DNA of 64,000 nucleotides from G965212025 sp965215765. Its GTDB lineage: Bacteria > Pseudomonadota > Gammaproteobacteria > Poriferisulfidales > Oxydemutatoraceae. Position numbers and translations under genes: made by a program. Location: assembly GCA_965215765.1 (NCBI GenBank), contig OZ244118.1:558001-622000 (forward strand), read 5' to 3'. This document shows positions 7,356-16,355 of the stretch, one piece after another. Within the stretch, counting starts at the first letter, position 1. Each line of letters starts with the position of its first letter. The notes beneath the pieces were generated by a model. The model saw only the letters and a list, made by a program, of their open reading frames with translations, was not told where the DNA came from and made no database searches.

Positions 7356-10336
7356 TTGAACTTTCTCTCTGCTAACTCCATAAATCGGTCGGTGATTGCT
7401 TTGACGAGTGACTCATCAAAGTGCTCAATCACGGCTCGTCTGATAATCTTTTTGACTCTTTTCTTTTCGTTCCATTTTTCCCAGAAACCTACAATCCTGG
7501 TTGCTTCCTCTATTTTGGACACCAGAGAGCGAGTCAGTGTTTTGAGTGTTTCTGCTGTTTCCGCATCAAGGTTTTCGCCAGCTTTAGATTTCAGAACTTC
7601 TGCATCCAGGATGTTGTAGAAAGGTAGCTCCCTAATAGACAAGCCGAGATCAACTGCTTGCTTTTCGTGGTCGTCTTCAATGTTGCCGAAATCCAGGAGG
7701 CTTTGAACCAATTCATCCCATTTTTCGCCGTGCTTGCGAATGATGTCTTCCAAACGTTCGGAGAGAGACTTGAAATACTCAGGGTCATCGTCGAAGTTGA
7801 CCTTGATGTGATTCTTGATCGCGTTCACCATTTCAGATGCTCTTGATCTGTCTGATTTGTACCGTCCTAGCCGCTCTTTTAGATCTTTTCCAAACAGGTC
7901 AACAGGGGCAATTCTGGTGTCAATTCCGATTGAACGGACATGTTCTTCAATCAGTTGCCGAACTTTCTCGCCTGCTGCTGTGATATCCAACTGCTCGTCC
8001 CGATAACGGTTCTTCGCACCGATAGCAATTTTCCCCAAGTTCTTGAGGTCGCGAAGAAAAGGGGCTGCCGCAGGGCTGGGGAGAATAATGTCCATTTGCC
8101 TTGCAAAGACCAGAAAATCTGCCTGGAAGTTACGTCTTTTGACTGCATCTTCCAACGCAAGAATACATTCGTCCAAATCATCTAAATCCGTACCCTCAAA
8201 GTGCTTGAGAACGCGAGTGTGTGCGTTTTTGAGCTTGGGTATCTCCTCCTTGAGTCCTGTCAATGCGCCCTGAACGTCATCTTTCGAGAACATGTCCAAC
8301 GCTTCATCGATGTAGTTGCTCAGGCCATAGTAGTCAACGATGTAACCTCGGAATTTTTGCTTGTTTGGGCGGTTCACCCGCGCGATTGCCTGTAAGAGGT
8401 TGTGGTCGGAAAGTTTACGGTCGAGATACATGACCTGTGCTATGGGGGCGTCAAACCCTGTCAGCAACATGTCATTGACGATGAGGAAACTCAGGTCTGA
8501 CCGACCTTCACCTGTTCCGAGCGGTTTTTTGAAATCTTCAATCTGTTGTTTGTGTTTATTGCCGTCCGTATATTCCCAAAATCGTTTCTCGTCATTGTGG
8601 TTACCTGAGATGATGACCGCAGACTGCGGTGCACCAAGCTCATCTAGCCGTTCCTTGTAGGTAATCGCTGCTTTGCGGGATGAGGTGGCAATCATCGCCT
8701 TGAAGCCATTCGGCTGGATATGTTCACGGTAATGATCGAGGATATCCGCGCATACTTCGCGAATGCGAAGAGGTGCTTCCAGAGTCGCCTTTTCCGTGCC
8801 TGTTTTCTTTTTGATCGCTGTCTTTTCCTCGGCAGACTTGTCTGAAAGGTATTCCTCGAAAAGCTCATCAAGCGAACCCCCTGCCACCTGAAGTTCTACC
8901 TCTCTGCCTTCATACACAATCTGGATTGTTGCACCGTCCTTTACAGCTTCTTCGATGGTGTAGGTGTCAATGTAAGATCCAAACTCGCGACTGGTTTTTT
9001 GCGTTTTAATGAGAGGCGTCCCGGTGAAGGCGATTTTGGGGGCATTAGGAAGTGCCGTGTTCAGCGCTGCGCCCAGAGTGCCGTATTGAGTCCGGTGCGC
9101 TTCATCTACAAGAACAATGATTTTTTCCGATTCATTGAGGTTCAGAAACTCATAGCCTTCTGCCCTTTCTTGAAACTTCTGAACTGTGGCTATGACGATA
9201 TTTGACGAGTCAGCCGCCAAGAGTTCCTGCAAGGATTCTATCGAGTCTGCGCGATGGACTGTCTCGTTTTGCGCGCGAGTGAAAGTCGTGTTCAATTGGG
9301 TGTCCAACTGCGTTCTGTCAGTGAGAAAGACGAGTTTATGGTCTCGCAGTTCCGGGTCTCTGCGCATCTTTACAGTCAAGAAGACCATGGTCAGCGACTT
9401 GCCCGAACCTTGCGTATGCCAGATGACACCGCCTTTTTCTTTGCGACTTGCACCTGCCTTGATGCGTTCAATGGTTTTGTGAACTGCGCGGAACTGCTGA
9501 TATCTGGCAATTTTCTTAACGGTGCGACCATCAACAGCTTCAAAGATCGTGAAGTTCTGCACTATGTCGAGAAAGTTAGCCTTGGAGAACAGACCTGTAA
9601 TCAATATCTCCTGGGAATTTGCTTCTGTACCCACCTGCTCAACGCTTTGGGGGTAGGGGTCTTTCCACTCCAAATAATGTTCCATTCGGGACGTGATCGA
9701 GCCAAACCGCGCTTTGTCCCCACAGCTGGAGACCATCATCTGGTTGTAATAAAAGAGCTTCTCCGCGCCCTCGTCATCTGGTGGGTTTCTGCGATTTGCA
9801 TAACGCAGAAGCTGGTTAATCCCTGCCTGCATCGGTTCGGTGATATAGGGTGATTTACATTCAATGACTGCCAGAGGAAGCCCATTCACGAACAGAACGA
9901 TGTCGGGAATGATGCTTTGCTTGATACCGGAGACCTTGAACTGGCTGGTGCAAAGGAACTCGTTATTTTCCGGGGTTTGAAAATCTATGATACGAACCGT
10001 CTGGCTTTTGTTCCCCTTGCCCAAGTTCTGTGTCACTGAGTGGCACTGGTTGAGAATGTTCCATATGGACTGATTTGCTTCAATCAGATTGCTGTGGGAG
10101 GTTTTGGTGAGCTTGTGCACCACTTCGCGAAGGTTCCCGTCATTTATCCATGGGTTAATGCGTTTGATGCTTGCGGTCAGCCGCTTCTCAAGAACCACAT
10201 CCTTGAAAGACACTCGTTCACCAAACTCATCGGGGGAAAGCTTTGCCGCTTCGACATACGACCACCCCAAAGACTGGAGTTGCTCCAGCGCGGGAAGCTC
10301 TACCTTGTTGAATTCGTCCGTGCTCACAACGCCCAT
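7352..10336 (-). CDS. hsdR: Type I restriction enzyme R subunit
   Basis: The 994-residue protein is a full-length HsdR. The N-terminal nuclease domain carries IPDIVLFVNGLPLAVIECK, the PD-(D/E)xK site. The helicase part follows with Walker A (HTQGSGKSL), the DEAH box (VDEAHRTQYG) and motif III (FTGTPL), and ends with a helical C-terminal region that contacts the methylase. It translocates DNA and cuts it in the HsdM-HsdS-HsdR complex. The start is ATG at 10336, but no clear ribosome site precedes it. The frame upstream is an in-frame continuation of a DUF2513 gene interrupted by one TGA (10424). Its 5' end is duplicated as a relic right behind hsdS (12402-12521) and its 3' end at 20800-21003. 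Confidence 0.95.
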   Translation of the reverse strand: MGVVSTDEFNKVELPALEQLQSLGWSYVEAAKLSPDEFGERVSFKDVVLEKRLTASIKRINPWINDGNLREVVHKLTKTSHSNLIEANQSIWNILNQCHSVTQNLGKGNKSQTVRIIDFQTPENNEFLCTSQFKVSGIKQSIIPDIVLFVNGLPLAVIECKSPYITEPMQAGINQLLRYANRRNPPDDEGAEKLFYYNQMMVSSCGDKARFGSITSRMEHYLEWKDPYPQSVEQVGTEANSQEILITGLFSKANFLDIVQNFTIFEAVDGRTVKKIARYQQFRAVHKTIERIKAGASRKEKGGVIWHTQGSGKSLTMVFLTVKMRRDPELRDHKLVFLTDRTQLDTQLNTTFTRAQNETVHRADSIESLQELLAADSSNIVIATVQKFQERAEGYEFLNLNESEKIIVLVDEAHRTQYGTLGAALNTALPNAPKIAFTGTPLIKTQKTSREFGSYIDTYTIEEAVKDGATIQIVYEGREVELQVAGGSLDELFEEYLSDKSAEEKTAIKKKTGTEKATLEAPLRIREVCADILDHYREHIQPNGFKAMIATSSRKAAITYKERLDELGAPQSAVIISGNHNDEKRFWEYTDGNKHKQQIEDFKKPLGTGEGRSDLSFLIVNDMLLTGFDAPIAQVMYLDRKLSDHNLLQAIARVNRPNKQKFRGYIVDYYGLSNYIDEALDMFSKDDVQGALTGLKEEIPKLKNAHTRVLKHFEGTDLDDLDECILALEDAVKRRNFQADFLVFARQMDIILPSPAAAPFLRDLKNLGKIAIGAKNRYRDEQLDITAAGEKVRQLIEEHVRSIGIDTRIAPVDLFGKDLKERLGRYKSDRSRASEMVNAIKNHIKVNFDDDPEYFKSLSERLEDIIRKHGEKWDELVQSLLDFGNIEDDHEKQAVDLGLSIRELPFYNILDAEVLKSKAGENLDAETAETLKTLTRSLVSKIEEATRIVGFWEKWNEKKRVKKIIRRAVIEHFDESLVKAITDRFMELAERKFK

Positions 10337-10423
10337 AATATCATTTGCTCGGTGAAGTAAATCTTGCAGGACGCTAAGACAAGCAGTGCCTAGCTTGCTG
10401 TCGGCTTTTTCTTTTACTGCCTG

Positions 10424-10693
10424 TCAGGCAGACTTATTTCTTGCGTTGTTAAGAAACTCGCGTCCTTCCGTAGTAAGTTTTACGTGATAATAAGTTCCAG
10501 GGGGTGAGCCTACTTCTCCTGAGCGTGTCCCAGCAATAAGACCACGACCAAAAAGCGCGACCACCTGGTCAAGTACAGCTTTGTCGTTACACCCTTCAAT
10601 ATGAATATTTCTGGTATCCGATACTCCTCCGAGTTTTTCATTAGACTCAACTATCAGTAAAATTTTTCCGGCGAGGTCATCATTTGTTTTCAT
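10424..10693 (-). CDS. DUF2513 protein a, truncated by a stop codon
   Basis: The 89 residues match DUF2513, small winged-helix-like proteins of unknown role found near phage and restriction genes: an N-terminal helix (DDLAGKILLIVESN), then a strand-helix unit and TTEGREFLNNARN. Compared with copy c, which reads NARNDSIWEAVKEK, this copy has TGA where Trp is expected (NARNKSA, stop, QAVKEK). The relic of its C-terminal part continues in frame over 10337-10423 and runs directly into the hsdR ATG, with no other stop. Its ATG overlaps the stop of a 26-codon leader frame as ATGA. Confidence 0.6.
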   Translation of the reverse strand: MKTNDDLAGKILLIVESNEKLGGVSDTRNIHIEGCNDKAVLDQVVALFGRGLIAGTRSGEVGSPPGTYYHVKLTTEGREFLNNARNKSA

Positions 10694-10770
10694 GCTCTCC
10701 CCCTCATTTTACTTGTCAACAAGCCTTGCGTGAGAGTTTTCTTGAACTCCGAGTGCTTTAGTTTTTCCAT
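10690..10770 (-). CDS. Short leader ORF before DUF2513 a (26 aa)
   Basis: ATG at 10770 follows GAGGAAATT, a good ribosome site. The peptide starts MEKLKHSEFKKTL and ends KMRGRA, with its TGA overlapping the next ATG. The part FKKTLTQGLLTSKMR resembles the conserved helix that ends each half of HsdS (LKKSLMQDLLTGKVRV), so it may be the degenerate tail of a specificity subunit. The same arrangement occurs before all three DUF2513 genes. Confidence 0.45.
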   Translation of the reverse strand: MEKLKHSEFKKTLTQGLLTSKMRGRA

Positions 10771-10974
10771 AATTTCCTCATTGCTAAATTTCAAAAGCTC
10801 TTGCGAGCTGGTTGAAGTGAATGCATATCTGTGGACACAAAAACCGTGACCACTTCAACGATTCATCCTCCCCATATGGTCACATCCTGCTTCTTTTTAT
10901 CGGTGTGTGCAACATCGGTAAACAAAATGTGCTTGGTGCCTTCGCCCCTCTATTTGTTCTGGGTCAATCTTGTT
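10694..10974. repeat. Flank repeated before each DUF2513 gene, copy a
   Basis: Beyond the leader frame, 10740-10960 is similar to 11380-11600 and 12150-12380, including the block GCATATCTGTGGACACAAAA and a downstream GTGTGCAACAT-like block. Together with each DUF2513 gene this makes three tandem units of roughly 700 bases that have diverged considerably. I see no complete gene in the non-coding part. Confidence 0.6.
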
Positions 10975-11328
10975 CTATGCCCCAAATAATTTTTCAAGTA
11001 AAACTTTCAGGACACTGAGACTAACAGACTTCAGCTTGCTTTCGCGATTCTTTATTGCAGCCTCCCATTTTGTGCTGTCTTTTACTTTGTCAAGAAAATC
11101 GTGTCCACCCAAAGTGAGCGTTGTGTTGACAAAGTAACTATCACCTCTTTTAGGTTTCTTTTCTTTGCCTTTGACCAAATTATCATTGATAAGTAAGTTT
11201 ATGTGGTAATGGATAACCTCAGGATGATACGTATTAATTAGAATTCTTCTGGTATCTATTCCTAAGTGATTGGGGGAAGACTCAATGTACAATAAAATTT
11301 TCTTAACGAGTTCAATATCTCTTTTCAT
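10975..11328 (-). CDS. DUF2513 protein b (complete)
   Basis: The 117-residue protein has the DUF2513 pattern: MKRDIELVKKILLYIES, a helix-turn unit (VIHYHINLLINDNLVKG), LTLGGHDFLDKVKDS and a C-terminal helix ending in LLEKLFGA. The fold looks like a winged helix, so DNA or protein binding is likely, but no function is established. Its ATG overlaps the stop of a leader frame (11325-11393). It is the second of three tandem paralogues placed between hsdS and hsdR, all in the operon direction. Confidence 0.7.
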   Translation of the reverse strand: MKRDIELVKKILLYIESSPNHLGIDTRRILINTYHPEVIHYHINLLINDNLVKGKEKKPKRGDSYFVNTTLTLGGHDFLDKVKDSTKWEAAIKNRESKLKSVSLSVLKVLLEKLFGA

Positions 11329-11393
11329 GAAGTTTCTCGCATTTTACTTGTCAACAAGTCTTGCTTGAAAGCTTTTTTGAATTCAGGTTTCAT
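11325..11393 (-). CDS. Short leader ORF before DUF2513 b (22 aa)
   Basis: The frame reads MKPEFKKAFKQDLLTSKMRE with its TGA overlapping the DUF2513 ATG as in copy a. An in-frame TGA lies just before its ATG, where copies a and c have the start with GAGGAAATT, so this copy is damaged. It resembles the terminal helix of HsdS. Confidence 0.35.
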   Translation of the reverse strand: MKPEFKKAFKQDLLTSKMRETS

Positions 11394-11728
11394 TAGTCAT
11401 CCCATAATTTCCTCATTGATACCCCAAATTCCTTTGCGAACTGAGGTAGAGTGTATGCATATCTATGATACAGATGTCACAGCCACTTCACCGGTCACGT
11501 CAAGACTAATGATATTTCTATTTATCAGTGTGTACAACATGAGCAAGCAAAATGCGCTTGGTGTTTATATTACGCTTTCTGTTTTGATTTTCGCACACAC
11601 CCTTGCCTCATTATGGGTGAAGAAAGTACGGGTTCTGCAGGAGAAGGTTTAACAACCTCACTGTGCAACTATACCCAATGACTAGAGTTGCACCGACTCT
11701 AAGGTTAGTGCCTTGCAAATTTCTGTCG
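11394..11728. repeat. Flank of DUF2513 units, copy b
   Basis: Positions 11394-11600 are the diverged second copy of the flank described for 10694-10974. Positions 11600-11728 hold nothing I can identify. Confidence 0.45.
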
Positions 11729-12175
11729 TCATAATTCAAATACTTTTAGAACTGCCTGTTGAAGTAAAGCTTGAAGTTTACCAAGACTAACAGACTCTAG
11801 CTTGTTTCCGTGCTTTTCTTTTACGGCCTCCCAGATGGAGTCATTTCTTGCGTTGTCAAGAAATTCGTGCCCTGACCAAGTAAGATTCACGTTAAAATGA
11901 GGCATAAATTGAGGGTTAACTGAAGACCTTATAGTTTCATCAATAAGACCTGCATCAACAAGCAAGCCTATGTGGTATTGGATAATGTCTGGGGGGATAA
12001 CTCCAGCTTTAATCGTGCCGGTATCTGCCCCCCGATAGTTAGCGCAAGACTCAACTTCCAGTAAAATTTCTCTGATTAAGTTAAGGTCTCTTTTCATGCA
12101 GCTACCTGCACTCGTTTCCGGTGGCAGGTCATGTATGAAAGCCTTTTTGAATTCTGGTTGCTTTAATCTTTCCAT
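11729..12175 (-). CDS. DUF2513 protein c, leader fused in frame
   Basis: Here the leader peptide (MERLKQPEFKKAFIHDL) runs in frame into the DUF2513 domain, giving 148 residues; in copies a and b the leader ends with a stop that overlaps the next start. The domain begins at MKRDLNLIREILLEVES (ATG at 12097) and shows IQYHIGLLVDAGLI and LTWSGHEFLDNARN. GAGGAAATT precedes ATG 12175, while the internal ATG lacks a clear site, so the fusion is probably what is made. This copy retains the Trp that is TGA in copy a. Role unknown; placement suggests a link to the type I system. Confidence 0.65.
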   Translation of the reverse strand: MERLKQPEFKKAFIHDLPPETSAGSCMKRDLNLIREILLEVESCANYRGADTGTIKAGVIPPDIIQYHIGLLVDAGLIDETIRSSVNPQFMPHFNVNLTWSGHEFLDNARNDSIWEAVKEKHGNKLESVSLGKLQALLQQAVLKVFEL

Positions 12176-12401
12176 AATTTCCTCATTGGTAAATCACAAA
12201 ATGCTTCCGTGAGTTGGGTTGAGTGTCTACATATCTGCGGGCACAAAAGTCGTGACCGCTTCAACGATTCAACCAATCTCGCCAGTAGCAACATAATGCT
12301 ACTACTTTTTAACAGCGCATGCAACTTTGTTAAGAAAATGCGTTTGGAGCCTTTATTTCGTCATCTGTTTTGATTCTCACTTGGTACTCCAGCCTTACAG
12401 T

Positions 12402-12521
12402 TTATGAAGAAAGCCTAGATTCTCGTGGGGGAAATCTGGGCATTTTGACGTTTGACCACTTCAAAGATTGGAGATGTTTTAGTGTGGGAAGTTCTACCTT
12501 GTCGAGTTCGTCATATGCCAT
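12402..12521 (-). pseudogene. Relic of the hsdR 5' end
   Basis: Directly behind hsdS, a frame starts at ATG overlapping the hsdS stop as TAATG and reads DELDKVELPTLKHLQSLKWS, matching the hsdR start TDEFNKVELPALEQLQSLGW. It degenerates after about 25 codons and stops at 12402. The ancestral order was therefore hsdM-hsdS-hsdR, and the DUF2513 cluster now separates hsdS from hsdR. The stretch 12176-12401 is the third copy of the DUF2513 flank. Confidence 0.8.
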
Positions 12522-13771
12522 TAGTTCACCTTGACCCTAACCTTGCCTGTTAACAGGTCTTGCATAAGAGATTTTTTGAGAGATTGGAATTTTTGGAGTT
12601 TTAGCTTTATGGCAGAAATCCGACTATCCATCTTCATGAGAATGAAGACTATTGTGTGCTGTTCTTCTCTTGGTGGTACAGGTACTGGAAGAGGTGCTAT
12701 ATCTTTTTGCCCAATCGTAGTCATTGTTGATTGTTTCGCCATTTTCATAAAGAAACAGCGGCTATAGTCCGATATTCCATGCAGTGCTAAAAAGATTGGA
12801 TCTACTTTATCAATGTTAGGTTTGATTTTCATCAGGTGTCCGTCATACGTAATGTCTGAACTATGTGACAAGCAAATATTGCAATGCGCTATTCCTTCAA
12901 GCTTCAAAGAAGATCGTGTAAAAAAAACATCACCATAATCAACTTTATTGTTATCAAATCTGTTGCGGTCTAAAGATAATCTTTTTAGTTTTTCTACGTC
13001 AAAACCAAATTTTTGATACATGTCGTAAACGTTGATTAGCTTGTAACCAATTCCAACTTTTCTGGGGTCATTAAACACTCCATTAGTTATCCCATTTAAG
13101 CTTAATTCTATAAGCTTCTTAACTTCCCAGCTTTTCGGGATTTGTCCCAACTCACTGTTTTTGAACTTTGTGTGACCAATTCCCTTGGTCAACAGGTCTT
13201 GCATGAGAGCTTTTTTTAGGTCGCGGAGTTTGTTGATTTGTGCTCTGGTGTTCTTAATCACCGCATCAACAGAGGTGAGAATGGACGCTATTTTCTTTTG
13301 TTCGGGGAGAGGGGGAATAATTATTTTCCAACTGATAGTTTCTGAGGGGAGAACCCTCACATGACTATTAGTTGAACCCGTTGCAGCTAACTGAAGTCTT
13401 CCATGAAAGATATCACTAAAGAAAAAATGCTTGAAGTAGCTTAACGAAACATCCTCTGATTTCTTTGCCACATAAGATATGAACTCAGTAGATGCACACG
13501 CCCTGAGACCTTTTGGTTTCGCAAGCATAACTCTTGGTTTTCGTGGGTTAAGCTTTGAGATGAGAATTGAGTCCACATCAATACTAAATTTGTTGCTTTC
13601 AATTTTGTCACCGCAAACGACAACACTGCTATCAAACTCGTCAAATGCAGGGAGACTAAAATACGCGAATTTTTCTCTTGGAAAATTATTTGGAACAATT
13701 GATTTTGTATTTAAAGAGAAGATATCTTTTACCCGAACAGTTTGCCATCCCTCTGGAACTCTCTCATTCAT
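12521..13771 (-). CDS. hsdS: Type I restriction enzyme specificity subunit
   Basis: HsdS determines the target of the type I enzyme. Two target-recognition domains are visible: the first starts at VPEGWQTVRVKDIF and the second at LGQIPKSWEVKKL, each followed by a conserved helical spacer (INKLRDLKKALMQDLL; FQSLKKSLMQDLLTGK). The length of about 416 residues is normal. ATG at 13771 has AGGAG eight bases upstream and overlaps the hsdM stop by eight bases; a TTG two codons earlier is less likely. The TAATG at its end couples it to a dead hsdR start. Fragments like its terminal helix appear in the leader frames upstream of the DUF2513 genes. Confidence 0.95.
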   Translation of the reverse strand: MNERVPEGWQTVRVKDIFSLNTKSIVPNNFPREKFAYFSLPAFDEFDSSVVVCGDKIESNKFSIDVDSILISKLNPRKPRVMLAKPKGLRACASTEFISYVAKKSEDVSLSYFKHFFFSDIFHGRLQLAATGSTNSHVRVLPSETISWKIIIPPLPEQKKIASILTSVDAVIKNTRAQINKLRDLKKALMQDLLTKGIGHTKFKNSELGQIPKSWEVKKLIELSLNGITNGVFNDPRKVGIGYKLINVYDMYQKFGFDVEKLKRLSLDRNRFDNNKVDYGDVFFTRSSLKLEGIAHCNICLSHSSDITYDGHLMKIKPNIDKVDPIFLALHGISDYSRCFFMKMAKQSTMTTIGQKDIAPLPVPVPPREEQHTIVFILMKMDSRISAIKLKLQKFQSLKKSLMQDLLTGKVRVKVN

Positions 13772-15488
13772 ACCCAAGCTCCTGCAGGTATCCCCACATC
13801 ACTTTTTCTGATTGTTTTTCCTGTGCGTCTATCTCATGCAGAGAAACTTGATACTTGTCCCACCATCTTTCAAACTGTTTTATGACAGGTTGTTCAACCT
13901 CACCCATGTGGTCTCGAATCTGCTCTTTATTCTCAACTTCTGGTTTGAAATCGTAGTACTCACTGTCCCTGCGCACAAAGACGCAGGAGACGTCCATGCC
14001 GTTAAGTGTCTCTTGAATGTGGTCATTCTCAACCTCGGAAACGGGAATGCATCCCTTCAGAATGGCACGAACATCAAACGGTTCGGGTGGGGTTGAGGTG
14101 TCTGCGTATCTGCGGATATTGAGGTTGTAGTCGTTTTCGCGAATCTCATCCATCTCAACGACTTTGGCGTACCGCCTCTCGTCAGCGTATGTCTCAAAGA
14201 CACTCAAAATGTGCTTGATATCCTTATCACGTAATTTGTTCTGGTTCTTGCCCTCTTGATATTCCAATTCGCCATTGATGAAGAGAACCTTGTTTTGTCG
14301 TTCTTTGGTTTTGTTCTTGTTGATAATCAACAGTGCCGCTGGAATGCTTGTGCCGTAGAACAGTGCCGAGGGAAGGCCAATCACCGCTTCCAACAGATCA
14401 TCATCCAGTATGCCTTTGCGAATATTCTTTTCACTCGCGCCCCTGAACAGAACGCCATGAGGAACCACCACGCCCATTTTCCCTTCGTCATTCAGTGACG
14501 CAATCATGTGCTGAATGAACGCAAGGTCACCCTTATCTTTGGGAGGTGTTCCGTATGGATAACGCCCATAGCTGTCTGCATCTGCTGCTTCTTTCCCCCA
14601 TTTCTTCAATGAGAAAGGCGGGTTTGCAATCACTCTGTCAAATGACATTAACTCGCCACCTTTTATGTGCTGTGGATCGCCTAGCGTGTCTCCTTTACGA
14701 ATGTCTGCATTGAGCAGGCCGTGCAGGAACATGTTCATCTTGCAGATTGCCCAAGTGTTGAGGTTCATCTCCTGCCCATAGAGAGACAGGTCTCTCGGAT
14801 CTTCACCCTGTTTGGAGAGATAGTTGCGGCTCTGTATCAACATGCCGCCAGAGCCTGCTGTCGGGTCGTATATTTTCATGCCTGCTGCAGGTTTCAGCAG
14901 CGAGACCAACAGCCAAACGACTTCACTGGGGGTATAAAACTCGCCCCCCTTTTTTCCCGCCGAGTCGGCAAATTGCTTAATCAGGTATTCGTATGCCCTG
15001 CCAAGCAGGTCAGGAGAGTCAAAGTCTTCATTACGCAGTCGATATTTTGAGTAGTGAGAGAGAAGGTCTTGTAGCTTCTTGTCGGTGAGTTTGTCTTTGA
15101 TGTTGAAGTCGATGGAACTCAACACACCTTCTAGTGATGGATTGCGTTCCTCAATCGCTGCGGTTGCCTTGTTCAGGTCATCACCAATGTTGTGCTTCAG
15201 GTCTTTGAGTTTTGACCACCTTGCTCGCTCCGGGATAAAGAATGTGTCGTCGTACTCGGACTCATTAGATGCGAGTTTTTCCGCCACTCCTTTGGGTTTT
15301 CCGTGTTCAATGTGGTAATTAACAACCTTTCCATGTTCCTCTCCAAATGCATCAGAGAGCCGTTTCAGGAACAACATGCCGAAGATGTAGTCCTTGAATT
15401 CGGATGCGTCCATGTTTCCTCGAAGGATGTTTGCTGAATCCCAGAGGAAGCTTTCGAGCTTTTGCAGGGTGATTTTTTTGGTTTCCAT
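13764..15488 (-). CDS. hsdM: Type I restriction enzyme methylase subunit
   Basis: The 574-residue protein is an N6-adenine methylase of the HsdM family. An N-terminal helical domain (LESFLWDSANILRGNMD, FKDYIFGMLFLKRLSD) is followed by the SAM motif YDPTAGSGGMLIQ and the catalytic motif ANPPFSLKKW, then a C-terminal domain interacting with HsdS. It pairs with HsdS for modification and with HsdR for restriction. ATG at 15488 is the first codon; there is no strong ribosome site. It is the first gene of the minus-strand operon. A 68-base piece of its coding sequence (LNKATAAIEERNPSLEGVL region) recurs at 16263-16330. Confidence 0.95.
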   Translation of the reverse strand: METKKITLQKLESFLWDSANILRGNMDASEFKDYIFGMLFLKRLSDAFGEEHGKVVNYHIEHGKPKGVAEKLASNESEYDDTFFIPERARWSKLKDLKHNIGDDLNKATAAIEERNPSLEGVLSSIDFNIKDKLTDKKLQDLLSHYSKYRLRNEDFDSPDLLGRAYEYLIKQFADSAGKKGGEFYTPSEVVWLLVSLLKPAAGMKIYDPTAGSGGMLIQSRNYLSKQGEDPRDLSLYGQEMNLNTWAICKMNMFLHGLLNADIRKGDTLGDPQHIKGGELMSFDRVIANPPFSLKKWGKEAADADSYGRYPYGTPPKDKGDLAFIQHMIASLNDEGKMGVVVPHGVLFRGASEKNIRKGILDDDLLEAVIGLPSALFYGTSIPAALLIINKNKTKERQNKVLFINGELEYQEGKNQNKLRDKDIKHILSVFETYADERRYAKVVEMDEIRENDYNLNIRRYADTSTPPEPFDVRAILKGCIPVSEVENDHIQETLNGMDVSCVFVRRDSEYYDFKPEVENKEQIRDHMGEVEQPVIKQFERWWDKYQVSLHEIDAQEKQSEKVMWGYLQELGYE

Positions 15489-15520
15489 GATGCAGGTTTT
15501 TATGGGACCCTTTGACTAAG

Positions 15521-15538
15521 TTATTCCACGGTAACGGA
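15521..15538 (-). pseudogene. Tip of the glmS 3' end
   Basis: Eighteen bases (TTATTCCACGGTAACGGA) match the last codons of glmS (SVTVE, stop) with one change. On its own this is short, but three longer glmS 3' fragments lie nearby in the same orientation, so a duplication endpoint here is plausible. Confidence 0.35.
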
Positions 15539-15667
15539 GCCGTTTCGTTCGAGGGTCAATTTTGTCCGTGTGGGAGCTTTTTCTAGCCTCCACGGATTTG
15601 GTCACTCACCTCTTTTCATCTTTATAGCCTACTTTTGCCCGTTTTACCTTTAAGGTGAGAAGAAAAA

Positions 15668-16228
15668 CTAGAAGCTTGAGCCAGGCTCTTCCAAGAAAGC
15701 CTCTTCCTGTGGCGTACTGACGCGTTTCATGATGGTGTTGCGGTGAGGATAGCGACCGAAGCGTTCGATGATGACACGATGACGATGCTCGAAGTCCAGG
15801 TTCATGGCGAAGTGTCCGCCCTCTCTCGCCAAGGCCTCAAACAGAGGAAGGGCTGCGTCGTGGATTGCAAGCGATTCACTGTGCATGTAGGGCATATAGA
15901 CGAATAAGCGTTGCGAGGGCGGCAGCACTTTGTCCGCCTCTGTTGCGACCGCTTCCTGCGCCAGGCACAGTGCCATGCCATCTTGTGCGATGGATGCAGG
16001 CTGTCCGCGATGAATGTTGCGTGAAAACTGATCCAACACGACGATTTCTGCCAAGCGTCCCGCCGCTGCCGTGCGCCAAGCGAACAACTCACCGCGCGAG
16101 GCTTGGGCAAGCACCGCGCTGAACCGCGCCCTGATCACCTCATCAAGCTCGTCGTTCACCACAAAATGTTGCTTGTCTTCCAACTCCTCAAACCAAAAGG
16201 TCAGGATTTCTGAAAATTCTATCGACAT
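15668..16228 (-). CDS. DUF924 family protein
   Basis: The 186-residue product matches DUF924, an alpha-helical TPR-like family of unknown function common in Proteobacteria. Typical features are ILTFWFEELEDKQHFV near the start, IVVLDQFSRNIHRG in the middle, FVYMPYMHSE and the FGRYPHRN motif near the end. The length is normal for the family. ATG at 16228 is used; a TTG two codons earlier also exists. It is probably expressed alone: it is flanked by relics of glmS and hsdM, which shows it moved into, or was bounded by, duplication endpoints. Confidence 0.9.
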   Translation of the reverse strand: MSIEFSEILTFWFEELEDKQHFVVNDELDEVIRARFSAVLAQASRGELFAWRTAAAGRLAEIVVLDQFSRNIHRGQPASIAQDGMALCLAQEAVATEADKVLPPSQRLFVYMPYMHSESLAIHDAALPLFEALAREGGHFAMNLDFEHRHRVIIERFGRYPHRNTIMKRVSTPQEEAFLEEPGSSF

Positions 16229-16262
16229 ACTCAAGGTTTTTGCATTTTGCGATTTTTGGAGA

Positions 16263-16330
16263 CTAACACACCTTCGAGTGATGGATTGCGTTCTTCAATC
16301 GCACCGGCGACCTCGTTCAGGTATTCACCT
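16263..16330 (-). pseudogene. Internal fragment of hsdM
   Basis: This piece matches hsdM around 15118-15187 with a few substitutions and decodes to AIEERNPSLEGVL as in HsdM. No start or flanking hsdM sequence is present. Confidence 0.7.
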
Positions 16331-16355
16331 GATTGAGACAGCCTAGCGTAGCACA

